DNA of 16,016 nucleotides from Funneliformis mosseae. Lineage: Eukaryota > Glomeromycota > Glomeromycetes > Glomerales > Glomeraceae. The stretch is taken from contig CAJVPP010002168.1 in NCBI GenBank assembly GCA_910592005.1, positions 1 to 16,016 on the forward strand, read 5' to 3'. Positions 1-9,559 of this stretch are shown here, in pieces (within the stretch, counting starts at the first letter, position 1; the number at the start of each line of letters is the position of its first letter). The translations under genes and the position numbers were made by a program. The notes beneath the pieces were generated by a model that made no database searches, had not been told where the DNA came from, and was given only the letters and a program-made list of their open reading frames with translations.

Positions 1-1760
1 CAGGTGATCATGTATTGTGTTATATTATATTTCTGGAAAATTTAAGAGGTAGTTATATAATAATTTTGGACGATCTCAGGCGGTCAAATACTTATAACCG
101 CTACTGTATGATTAACAACTATTAGAACAGTAGAAAGAAATGAAATAGAATGCCAGAATAGATACTAAGATTATATTCATTGGATCTATAATTGCAAGAA
201 TATGGAATGTCTAAAGATAGGTTACAAGGTCTTTACAAATACTAGTATAAGTTTCAAAATATTTTCAATGTCAGTCCATTTTAAACAATATGATTTGATT
301 ATTAATATCATTTTTTTACATTCAATTTATAATCATTTACCTTTATCAATATAATTCTATATTTTGTTCTTGTTTTTCTTTAAATTTATTTGATCTTTAA
401 ATAATAAAATCATTATCATCCTTTGAAATTATAATATCATTAAATCTCTACAGCTAAGCTTTTTATTTATATTATATTATTATTTTTGATAAGATGTTTT
501 TACTTGATTCGATATTCAGAATCAAATATGCTAATTTATAAATTTGATATTTTTTTACTAAGATTTTGCCTTTAATAATACTCTAATTTATTTCATTACT
601 TGAAATATAAAAGTTAGTTTTCACATGATCCTATAAAAAATGAATAATTTATTTATTAATGGTTGAACTAATTTAGATTTTAAAAGTTAGAGTTTAATAA
701 TTAGAGTTTTCATCAAAGAATTACATATAGGTACCTAGAAGTTATTTTGAGTTGCTCTAGTATTTGAACTTCTCTGACGATATCACTTATACCCTTTTAT
801 AAAACTAGAAGTCACCCTATATAATATAAAATTCCTATGGAAGAAATGGTCAGAATATTCTCTTTTAGACTACTTGGAGTTGAGCTATGACATAGATTTT
901 CAAATGCCTTTTGAGAAGTAGAACTAATTGAAACTGGTGAATGTCTTATAACTTAGTAAGCGATATAATTACTAATTGACAAGTTTTCATTGCATTTTAT
1001 TTTTTCATTTTCTCTATCCCAATAATGGTTTTCATGTCATCAAATCGATTGACAAAAAATAATCTAGAGATGTCCCGTTTAAAGAAAGCACTTCAAAAGA
1101 GAACATGTCCATTACAATATTGAATGTAATTTTAATTCCTTGATTTTATGCTCTTATTATTTCAGAATTCGAATGATTTCTATATCTTAAACTATTGACC
1201 TTTCAATATAACCGTTTTTTTCCTTAAAAAGTCACATTATATCCTTTTAGTGTTAATTTAGTATTAACAATTAAAAAAAAGTAATCAAGAAGTTTATTAA
1301 TTAAATTCATATAAATTTTCTGCAAACTTACAGAACATATAAATGTCATATTTTTGAGAATCGTGTTACTAAATCCTAATACCTTAAATATTTCGCTTTA
1401 ATTTTTTAAATGCACCACAACCAGATTTGCGGTATTAATTACCTTTATTTGTCATCTTTCTCCTTATGTCTTTTGATTATAGTCTTGATAACTTAAAAAT
1501 GTTTCTAAGTTCATATAAATCACAGCATACCATATTTGCTTGTGATGGAATGGATAATTATTCATCATTTGAACAATATTCGATTAATGAACTTTGTGGT
1601 TTATTAACTTCATAAACTTTGTATACATGGTATCTTTCTATATGGATAAAATTAGAATCGGTATTTTTAAATTAATTCGACTCCTTTATAAATATTTTTC
1701 ATTACCTTCAAATTCATGCATTATCTCGGATTAATTTTAGGATTGTGGTTCCAGTTCATG

Positions 1761-1772
1761 CCCCCCCCCCCC
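1761..1772. repeat. C12 homopolymer tract
   Basis: Twelve consecutive C residues sit in sequence that is otherwise strongly A+T rich. It is a mononucleotide microsatellite and may vary in length between strains or be a sequencing or assembly artefact. No gene context gives it a role. Confidence 0.9.
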
Positions 1773-2373
1773 AGTCAAAATTTGCGATAAAAGATTCTTG
1801 TTATTGGGGAAATCGCATATTGTACGGTAATAAATACAAACAATGAGTAAAATGAGTGATTGTTAATATTAAGTCAATCATTTTACAAGACCTATTAATA
1901 TAATTAATATAAATTCCGATTTCAAACATCCCAAGATTTCACTTGTAGTATAGGCGCATAATTAGACGGTGGATATTGGACAGAACTTGCGATAGTACAT
2001 CATGGAAATAAGTCATCTTCCATATTCATTCAGAAATTTTAGCATTTAATTATTCATGGCTAGCGTTTGGTTCGTCAATTAGTTACCAAAAACTTCTAAA
2101 TCTCTGTTAATATGTTATTGTACAAGTACGCGCGTTAATAATTAAATATTTGAACAATTAAATGCAAAGCTACTTATTCTAATTTTCATTTAAATTGTTA
2201 TTCTTCCATCATTATCGAGACCGATAACCTTCAGATATACAAATCTATTTAGGATGACTTATGAAATTTACTGTGCTAATGGTATTTGCGCGATTTTTAA
2301 ATTAATTAAAATATTGGTTTTACGTCATTTCTCAAATTATTTTTCGTTTGATTTTGAGTGAGCAATTTTAACA

Positions 2374-2404
2374 TAGACCAGGGAACGGAAACCGTTCTGG
2401 TCTA
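2374..2404. repeat. Perfect-arm hairpin with 2-nt bulge
   Basis: The arm TAGACCAG (2374-2381) pairs with CTGGTCTA (2397-2404), and AACGG (2384-2388) pairs with CCGTT (2392-2396). A GG bulge lies at 2382-2383 and the loop is AAA. That gives 13 base pairs in a GC-richer patch of AT-rich DNA. There is no T-run after it and no gene before it, so a terminator role is not supported. It could be the core or tip of a small non-autonomous transposon, or a structured RNA element. It lies about 390 bp upstream of the kinase start. Confidence 0.7.
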
Positions 2405-2740
2405 ATTTCGATAACATGGCTAATAATTAAATAAAGCTATTTTATGTAACAAACTAATCCACAAATTTCATTCGTCGATCAGGCTATAGAACAGAACGAC
2501 ATTGCATTAGAAATGCTTAGAAGTATATTATTCGATACATGCAAAAGTAATTCAAACGTAACATGTGTCACAAATATCACGCGCTACATGATAATTGCCG
2601 CAGTGTGAGGTAATCTGAGGCGCAGTAGGATTTTCGATTATCGTTTAAATCTCAAATCCAGGAAAGCTATTGCGTTAAATTTAGGTAACACTGATAATCG
2701 GTGGCTTAGAAGCTTAACGTTACATGATTTACCAAGTGCA

Positions 2741-2754
2741 TTTTTTTTTTTTTT
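2741..2754. promoter_or_regulatory. T14 tract upstream of kinase start
   Basis: A run of 14 T residues lies 38-51 bp before the start codon, followed by an A-rich leader up to the ATG. Poly(dA:dT) tracts are common nucleosome-excluding promoter elements in fungi, so this may be part of the core promoter. That role is inferred; only the tract itself is seen. Confidence 0.35.
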
Positions 2755-2791
2755 AACGAATTTTTATCATCAAAAATTAAAAAAAAATAAA

Positions 2792-5537
2792 ATGCAAGAA
2801 GACAATAATTCAAATGACTGGATTAATTTGATAGAGGAATATATTTTAAGAAATAAAATCAAATGCTACGAATACGAACATTTTAGCAATATTCAAGAGA
2901 TCGGTACTGGCAGCTTTGGAAAAGTCTATCGTGCAAATTGGAAAAGTTTAAGGCAGCCTCTCGCGTTAAAATCCTTTCATAACCTTAACAATGACACTGT
3001 TAAAGAAATAGTTCGTGAGGTAATTACAAATGTTAAAATGTATTTCAGTCTATTTCAATCTTTTTAATATAAATCATTTATATATCAAACTAAAATTAAT
3101 TTTTTAGCTCGAACTTCAAAGCGAAGTCGATTTTCATGATAATATTATTCGCTTTTTAGGGATAACTTCAAAACAAAGTATGTAATGTTCATAATAAATC
3201 TTATTAAATATATATATTGCTATTTTTATATTCATTTATATTTATTTTAAATTTTTAAAAATTTAAAAAAAAATTTTAGAAAATGATGTTAATTTGAAAA
3301 AGTATTGGTTAGTAATGGAATATGCTGATGGCGGGTCACTTAGAACCTATTTGAAGAATAATTTTAATAGGCTTAGTTGGGATGATAAATACAACTTTGC
3401 AATGCAGTTGGCTAGTGCTGTGTCGTGTATTCATGAAGAAGGAATTATACATCGTGATTTGGTAACCTTTATCTATATCTTAATTTATTTATGATTTATT
3501 AATAATTAATAAATAATTTTTTATAATTTTATTATAGCATTCTGACAATATTTTAATTCATCATGGTATTATAAAACTCGCTGATTTTGGATTATCGAAA
3601 AGGATTGAAGCGGCATCTAAACAACAGTCAAAAGTTTTTGGTGTAATTCCTTATGTTGATCCAAAAAGATTTGGTAGACGAAATAGAATTGACATTACAT
3701 CACAGAAAGTTAATCTAACTGAGAAGAGTGATGTTTATAGTGTTGGCGTATTGTTATGGGAGATATCAAGTGGTCGACCTCCATTTTATGTTGAAGGTGA
3801 ACCATATGATATTGATTTAGCTATTGATATTTTACAAGGACTCAGAGAAAGTATCATTCCGGGTACGCCTGAAGATTATGTAAAAATTTATACTGGTAAA
3901 GACTATTATAAATTATAAATTATAAATTATAAATTTAAATATAATATTTTCAGACACTAAATTATTTATTTATGGTTTTAGAATGCTGGGACAGCGAGCC
4001 AGACAATCGTCCGTCTATTAACAAAGTGGTTGATGAATTAAATGCAATTATTAAAAAAGAGAATATAGAGTATGATCAAATTAAGAATAAAGAATCAAAC
4101 CTTCAATCATCAGAACAAAAAATTTATTCTAGTATGAATAATTCATTACATGGGGACTTATCTCAATTGATTCAAAACTTTAATCAAATGAATGTAGAAG
4201 TAAGGTCGAATAATGAAAAATCCGTCATCATTTACGATGATATTATTGAAAGCTTAACGATTACGGATCTTAACAAGGATATATTAAACGCCTTTGGAGG
4301 ATTGCAAAGATATCGAAAATTAAAAGTACTCTACTGTAATAACACCCAGATAACCAGCTTAACAACCTTACCCGACTCCTTAAAGGAACTCGATTGTAGT
4401 AATATTCCAATAAATAGCTTACCAATTTTACCCGACTCCTTAACAATTCTTAAATGTAATAATACACCAATAAATAGCTTACCAACTTTACCCGACTCCT
4501 TAACAATTCTTAAGTGTAATAATACACCAATAAATAGCTTACCAACTTTACCCGACTCCTTAACAAAACTCTATTGTAGTAATACTCCAATAAATAGCTT
4601 ACCAACTTTACCCGACTCCTTAAAAATACTTTTTTGTATTAATACTCCAATAAATAGCTTACCAACCTTACCCAACTCCTTAACAATACTCGTTTGTAAT
4701 AATACTAAATTAAATAGTTTACCAACTTTACCCGACTCCTTAACGAAACTCAATTGTAGTAATACACAAATTAATAGCTTACCAACTTTACCCGACTCCT
4801 TAACGGAACTTTATTGCTATCAAATTCAAATAAATAGCTTACCAATTTTACCCGACTCCTTAACATTACTCATTTGTAGTAATACACAAATAAATAGCTT
4901 ACCGACTTTACCTGACTCCTTAACAATACTCGATTGTAGTAATACTCAAATAAATAGCTTACCAACTTTACCCGACTCCTTAACAATATTCGATTGTAGT
5001 AATACACAAATAAATAGCTTACCTACATTACCAAACTCCTTAAAAATACTCTATTGCGATAATACTCAAATAAATAGCTTATCAACTTTACCCGACTCCT
5101 TAACGGAACTCGATTGTAGTAATATTCCAATAAATAGCTTACCAACTTTACCCGACTCCTTAACGGAACTCTATTGCTATGAAACTCAAATAAAAAGCTT
5201 ACCAACTTTACCCGACTCCTTAACAATATTCGATTGTAGTAATACACAAATAAACAGCTTACCTACATTACCAAACTCCTTAACAATACTCTATTGCGAT
5301 AATACGCAAATAAATAGCTTATCAACTTTACCCGACTCCTTAACGGAACTCGATTGTAGTTATATTCCAATAAATAGCTTACCAACTTTACCCTCCTTAA
5401 CGGAACTCTATTGCAATAATACTAAATTAAATAGCTTACCAACTTTACCCGACTCCTTAATAAAACTCTGGTGTTTTGATACACAAATTAGTAGTTTACC
5501 AAATTTACCCGATTCATTAATAGAGCTTAAATATTAA
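2792..5537 (+). CDS. Putative TKL-like protein kinase fused to a C-terminal leucine-rich repeat array (5 exons)
   Basis: The exons are 2792-3019, 3108-3177, 3280-3461, 3538-3895 and 3982-5537. They join in phase to 2394 nt, or 797 residues plus stop. Kinase motifs run in order: glycine loop GTGSFGKV (38-45), Lys60 in ALKSF, alpha-C Glu76, gatekeeper Met112, HRDL with catalytic Asp159, Asn164, DFG Asp176, YVDPKRF in the activation/P+1 segment, SDVYSVGVLLWE, and ECWDSEPDNRP (280-290). The kinase therefore looks catalytically competent, probably Ser/Thr or dual-specificity phosphorylation. Residues about 304-392 form an N/Q/S/K-rich linker. Residues about 393-797 are about 20 leucine-rich repeats of 20 residues. 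No signal peptide or membrane segment is seen, so it should be intracellular. The ATG is the first in a frame opened by a stop at 2675-2677, with A at -3. The substrate and the LRR ligand cannot be told from sequence. Confidence 0.85.
3020..3107 (+). other. Intron 1 of kinase-LRR gene
   Basis: An 88-bp GT...AG intron (GTAATT at the donor, TTTTTTAG at the acceptor) in phase 0, inside the alpha-C helix just after Glu76. Reading through it ends in a stop at 3065-3067. Splicing restores the run up to the H-D-N-I-I segment of the N-lobe. Confidence 0.85.
3178..3279 (+). other. Intron 2 of kinase-LRR gene
   Basis: A 102-bp intron with GTATGT at the donor and ATTTTAG at the acceptor, splitting the codon for Lys100 after its first base. 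It joins the FLGIT strand to the KKYWLVMEYADGGSL strand and hinge, as expected for a kinase fold. Confidence 0.85.
3462..3537 (+). other. Intron 3 of kinase-LRR gene
   Basis: A 76-bp phase-0 intron (GTAACC donor, TTATAG acceptor) placed exactly within the catalytic loop between HRDL and HSDNIL. Splicing rebuilds HRDLHSDNIL, which is strong evidence that the junction is right. Confidence 0.9.
3896..3981 (+). other. Intron 4 of kinase-LRR gene
   Basis: An 86-bp intron from GTAAAG to TTTTAG at 3976-3981, splitting the codon for Glu280. Another acceptor (CAG at 3951-3953) exists, but with this donor it puts the next exon out of frame. The chosen acceptor gives the family-like C-lobe string YVKIYTECWD, so I prefer it. 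The intron holds a TATAAATTA-type short repeat. Confidence 0.8.
4320..5534 (+). repeat. 60-bp tandem repeat array encoding about 20 LRR units
   Basis: Units of 60 bp follow one another in strict register, each encoding about INSLPTLPDSLTELDCSNTQ. I count 20 L-P-x-L-P-[DN]-S-L units. Unit 18 is 3 bp short and loses one residue, and the last unit is truncated. Every complete unit has Cys at position 6 of L-x-x-L-x-C-x-x-T-x-[IL]. The LP-x-LP pattern and 20-residue length match the short bacterial-type LRR class (as in YopM and IpaH), which folds into a curved solenoid. Here Thr replaces the usual Asn at position 9. There are no introns and no in-frame stops. Confidence 0.95.
4981..5457 (+). repeat. 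Higher-order 240-bp duplication of four LRR units
   Basis: Units starting at 4981, 5041, 5101 and 5161 recur in the same order at 5221, 5281, 5341 and about 5398. Over the first three units I count about four substitutions, plus one 3-bp deletion in the second copy; the fourth unit differs more. This block is a recent segmental copy inside the array, best explained by unequal crossing-over or replication slippage. A separate 60-bp duplication is seen at 4441-4500 and 4501-4560, with one difference. Confidence 0.9.
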
Positions 5538-6155
5538 AGAATTTTTATCATTCTTCTATTTTTAAATTATTTTTCAGCAATATTTATATGCGTTTAATGT
5601 ATTGTTTCAAAGTAGACATTCATTTTCGTTCTCTTCATTAAATTTAACCCAAATCCTATATTTTTAAGAGTATTAATGCATAAAATACACCCGTATTTTT
5701 ATATTGATTGCATGTATTAATCATCATATTATAACATATTTTAGAGAATATCAACTTTTATTTATTGGTTGAAGACAATAAAGATAAAATTATTGAAAAG
5801 TTGTGGAAATTATTATAAAATATAATAAAAATAATTTATACATATTAAGAAAATTGAATTTCACTATCTATTGCAATTTAGATAAATTTATGTAAATACC
5901 CAAGGATAGGTAAGGTTGTTAAGTTTCATATTTTATTAATATTGAAAACTTAAAAAAATCAAATTAGATAATTCATATTAAATGCACAGATAGAATAAAT
6001 CATTATCAAACCTAGCTGAATACAATGAATTTTCTTTTAGTTTGGTAGTTAAGAAAAACTTTGGTGTAGCAATATTGATAAGGCCCTATAAATAAAAGAA
6101 GAAATGCTTTATATTATATAATTATTAAAGGATATATTATAAAAAATTGTTATTG
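5538..6155. other. 3' flank of kinase-LRR gene, non-coding
   Basis: AT-rich sequence without a recognisable gene. It should contain the 3' UTR and polyadenylation site of the kinase-LRR gene. The clearest AATAAA is at 5777-5782, 240 bp after the stop, but such hexamers are common at this base composition and the real cleavage site cannot be placed. Confidence 0.5.
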
Positions 6156-6905
6156 AATATTCCAGAATCAGAAAAGTTATTTAGATAAAATTAAACGTAT
6201 TTGTAAAATTGATACATAATCAAAAAAAAATAAAACCTGTCCAAAAAATTCATATAAATAGATAAAATGAAGCTAATTATAAAAAACAAAATAAAAATAA
6301 AAATAAAAAAAGCAAACACAATTTATGAAAATATTATATGGGAGGTTTGCTATTAAAATTGAATTATATATAAAGTAAATCATATAATCTGTAATGTGAT
6401 TTTAATAGCTTACCTCACATATAATCTATTTTGCAATCTATAATTCTATTAATATTCTATGATTAAGTGTTGTCCAGTTAAAGTTAAACTATTGGAAGGA
6501 AGAATTAAATAAAAAAACAAAATAAAATAAAATAGAGCAAATCTAATTCATAAAAAATTCCTATAAGCTTGTCTATAATACTTCTATTGATTATTCCATG
6601 ATCAAGTGCATTTAGTTAAAATTAAACGCATTAGTAATATTAGACACAAAAAAAAATAAAAAAAACTAAAAAAAATAGCAACTAAGAGTTTTGTCCAAAC
6701 TAAAAGAAAAAAAAATTAAAAAGAGCAAAACAGTTCATAGAAAATTAATAACTCCATGATTTTTCTGATTATTTTTCATACAAGAATATTGTAGTCTAAT
6801 CCAAAGAAATGTTATTTAAGTACTTCTATTATGTAATAATATAATTCCATTAAATATTCATAATCAAGAGCGTTATCCAGTTAAAATCGAGTGATCAATA
6901 AAGTT
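6156..6905. repeat. Degenerate A-rich tandem repeat, 3-4 partial units
   Basis: A recurring block is seen with starts near 6156, 6451, 6590 and 6853. Each begins like AATATTCcATGATcAAG, then a TTAAAATTAAAC-like string. The fuller units continue into poly-A/ATAAAA tracts, an AGCAAA-type motif and a TTCATAaAAAAT-type end. Unit lengths are uneven (about 140-300 bp) because of insertions, and the last is partial. It is probably an old local duplication or relic of a repetitive element. There is no coding potential. Confidence 0.5.
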
Positions 6906-6950
6906 AAACATTAATACCATATGAAGTCAATCCTACTGCGTCACAAAGAT

Positions 6951-7468
6951 TGATGAATGATCAACGTTATTAATATCATTAGCATTTTTAACTTAGTCAA
7001 CATTTTTATTTTATTTATTTTATTCTTATATTTTATTATTATTATTTATTATATTATTAATATCGTTAAATTATAATTTATCTTTTATATTTATCTTAGC
7101 ATTATAAAATAGTTTAGCATTAGATAATAAATTTTTATAATTATATTTTTGTATAAATAGGATAGAAATTTGTCCTTGTAAAAGGGCAAAGATAACAGTG
7201 TAAACTCAATAGTTCAAGTTTAAGACTTAGAATCTAAGGTTAAGGATTGCTAAGCATACAAATCTTTACAATAAAGGAATCTCTTTCTAAACTACACATA
7301 TTAAAAATCCTTTAACGTGTTAATTGTATTTATTGTGTTTACAAATTATTAAAGTTATTTACTCATCTAAAAGTATAAACCTAAGGTTGATTGTAATAGG
7401 ACTTATTCCATAGTAATTTAGTAGTTTCTCGGACATTACTTCCTGTTATTAAATTATAGTTACCCTAA
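6951..7468 (+). repeat. Candidate 5' long terminal repeat (diverged)
   Basis: A T-rich upstream part is followed by TATAAATA (7152-7159) and AATAAAG (7270-7276), a typical promoter/poly(A) layout for an LTR. The block at 11512-11988 has the same layout: TATAAATA at 11701 and AATAAAG at 11828, that is 118 and 127 bp apart. The two also share a similar tail with GTAATA, CTTATT, AATTTAGTA and CATTA in order. Overall identity is low by eye, so this is an inferred, very old LTR. The exact ends are uncertain. Confidence 0.4.
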
Positions 7469-7470
7469 GT

Positions 7471-7488
7471 TTGACAGGCTGAGCGTAA
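7471..7488 (+). other. Possible primer-binding-site region of the retroelement
   Basis: A short GC-richer stretch, TTGACAGGCTGAGCGTAA, lies just after the candidate 5' LTR, where a retrotransposon primer-binding site would sit. It has only weak resemblance to initiator-tRNA-type sites. The position argues for it; the sequence match is poor. Confidence 0.2.
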
Positions 7489-7577
7489 GGTTAACACTAT
7501 ATATCTTTAATTTCATAAAATATATTCAACAATAGAAGTTTAAAATTTATTTACAGTGCTTATTTATATTTTAGCAG

Positions 7578-8033
7578 TGTTAACGTTACTCTTTTCATCA
7601 AATAAATTAACTATGATTTGAAGTCAGGGAGGCAATAGCTATGACTTAAATCCAATCAACTTGACATACTGTTTATTAGAGTTTATTTAGTTAACGAGAA
7701 ATAAATTATAAGTTTTATATTTGCAAAATGTTAAGAGTGATTATTATTGTTATTAAATGTATTTTAAATACAATGTTAAGAACTTATTGGAATCTGTTTG
7801 GAATCTGTCCTTTTTCTAAGGCATTTTCATGTCCTTTATATAAGAAAATTACAATTAAAGAAAATCTATGATAAATATGATACTATCGATAATAATAACA
7901 GAGCTAATAGATATGCTAATTATATTAGATATGATATAAATGATAGAAATATAATAAATAATATGTGTGTCCTATTTGGCAGATTTAACAGATTTGTCTT
8001 ATGTGACTATTCTGTCAGTTTCTGCTGGTTTCA
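7578..8033 (+). repeat. LTR-like direct repeat, copy 1
   Basis: This block begins TG(T)TAACGTTAC and ends TTTCA. It matches 11989-12460 along its length in the same orientation, roughly 85-90% by eye with small indels. The TG...CA ends, length and a TTTATATAAG box near 7838 fit an LTR. The immediate flanks carry GCAG on both sides (7574-7577 and 8034-8037), which could be a 4-bp target duplication and would make this a solo LTR. An open stretch inside it is not convincing as a gene. Confidence 0.65.
7615..7652. repeat. Palindrome conserved in LTR-like copy 1
   Basis: GATTTGAAGTCA and TGACTTAAATC form an inverted repeat around a 15-nt loop. The same structure is kept at 12026-12063 in copy 2. 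It lies near the 5' end of the repeat, in the U3 region if this is an LTR, and may be a binding site or an RNA hairpin. Confidence 0.7.
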
Positions 8034-8783
8034 GCAGATAAAGAAAAAAAAGTTTCTTTTTTTCTTTCTTTTTCTAATTTGACAAATAATAAACAAGAAA
8101 AAAGTATAAGAGAAATTTAAAAAGGAACGTCTTAAGTTAATTAATTTCTAAATCTTTTCAAATAAAGTTTTTACTAATCAACTATTAATAAAAAGCGAAT
8201 AATAAAAATAATAATGTATTAATAATTAAAGCCAGATCAAATCATATTGATTTTTTTGTTTGTGAGAAAGGACTTCAAAATGTTTAATTGGAGAAGCTCA
8301 TTTTCAAATTTAGCAGTAACTTTATCATTATTTATGCTTAAAGTTAAAGTAATTTTACAATTAAAGGGTCCATCATATCTAAAGATTGACTGGTGTTAGA
8401 CTTGAAATCATCTCAAACCAAGCTAATAAATCAAATAAACTTAATATCACAATTATCTCAAAGACATTTTCTAAAAGAAATTAACGATTAACAAATAAAA
8501 TAATTTATTATCATGATTTACTTATATAGTAGGTTATCACGATCAATTCTATAATAGAGATAAGAAGAAGGTTGAAAGTGTAAAATAGTAACTTTATTAA
8601 TCTGTAGAATTATAAGTTTAGTCCTAAAACGTATCTTAATCTTTAAGCAAAAACTCTGTCAACTCAAGGTCAACTTACAGGTCTATTTATATAAAATTGC
8701 TAACTAATACTATACTATACTTTTTGATAAGTATAAATGATACATATAAAACTAGATAATATAATATAAATAATAAAAAGAAG

Positions 8784-8866
8784 ACTATATAATATTTGTA
8801 TTAAAAAGTAACTATTTAATATATGTATTATAAAGTTAATCAAATAATATATGTATTATATGTTTA
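8784..8866. repeat. Three imperfect 27-28-bp tandem units
   Basis: Units at 8784-8810, 8811-8838 and 8839-8866 share the core TATATAATAT[AT]TGTATTA with differing edges. It is a short AT-rich minisatellite with no apparent function. Confidence 0.6.
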
Positions 8867-9499
8867 ACATGTATCACTTTTATGATTTTCAGTGCAGTTG
8901 AAGATCATCTAAAGCATAGTATAACTTGTGACTAATACTAGTTAATAATTTTTTTTAACTGATAAAATAGATGAGTTTAATTTTGGTCAAAATTCAATTT
9001 TCAGCCAGAATTAAGATTTTTAAATTTGCAAAATTATTGTCTAACTCCAGTCAAATTTATAGTTTAGTTTTAGTTAATTTAACCAGTTAAAGAATTTTTG
9101 GCTGGATCTAGCCTCTAATCATAATGCTCTTTAATTTTGTATTGAACCACCTGAAAATTAAGCCTCTATAAGCTGACAGAAGTGACAAGTTGATTATTAA
9201 ATATATTAATTTCTTTTTTTTTAAAACATTTGATGTAAATATAAAAAAAAAAATTTATTTTGACAAATATGCATACCAGTAACTCCATATTTATGATAAA
9301 ACTATTTTTTATCACGTAAAAGTCTGTTATAGGTATCCAAGTTGATTTTATAATTTTAATATTTTTATTTTCATCTGTGACAGTTACCAGCTTTTTAATA
9401 AAATAATGATGATTTTATTGCATAAATATTACTAAAAGCTTTTAAGTATTTACTTGAACTCTGAATGAAACTACATCTTCAAAAACTGAGATACATATT

Positions 9500-9559
9500 A
9501 ACCTGAGTAGTACCAACTTGAGTAGTATCAACCTGAGTAGTATCAACTTGAGTAATAGT
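9500..9559. repeat. Four 15-bp tandem units
   Basis: Four consecutive units of AAC[CT]TGAGTAGTA[CT]C type lie in perfect 15-bp register, the last slightly altered. On the plus strand they read N-L-S-S-[TI] repeats inside a short open frame (9458 to about 9643). On the minus strand they read a hydrophobic Leu/Ile string. As 15 is a multiple of three, neither reading proves coding. Confidence 0.85.

Larger units (their letters stand above)
1..2791. other. AT-rich region without a recognisable gene
   Basis: I find no convincing coding region in this stretch on either strand. Open frames are short and recognisable domains are absent. The longest coding-like piece is a frame of about 50 codons ending near 1125, with a hydrophobic start and a basic end; it is not recognised. 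Local features are a 12-C tract, a strong bulged hairpin and a T14 run just upstream of the kinase gene. The last few hundred bases probably contain the promoter of that gene, but no TATA box or other element stands out against the AT background. Confidence 0.6.

Noticed and set aside
980..1125. Frame of about 50 codons with a hydrophobic start and basic end
   Set aside because: Too short, no recognised motif, and no splice or promoter context to support a gene.
2153..2199. Inverted repeat AACAATTAAATG / CATTTAAATTGTT
   Set aside because: The arms are almost all A/T and imperfect, as expected by chance in this composition.
4571..5247. Minus-strand open frames opposite the LRR array (4571-4753 and 5023-5247)
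   Set aside because: They are shadows of the 60-bp repeat: because the unit is a multiple of three, an open frame in one unit stays open in the next. The plus-strand frame gives a coherent LRR and continues the kinase.
4320..5534. CRISPR-like regular array
   Set aside because: The units are directly adjacent with no unique spacers, and the whole unit is coding LRR sequence.
7798..8082. Open frame in LTR-like copy 1, with a similar one at 12276-12473 in copy 2
   Set aside because: The similarity follows from the DNA repeat itself. The starts differ, the frames are not kept over the full length, and the content is N/I/Y-rich AT sequence.
8940..9130. Possible inverted-repeat element (AGCCAGAATT near 9003 and AATTTTTGGCT near 9092)
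   Set aside because: The arms match only partly, and no target duplication or clear ends are seen.
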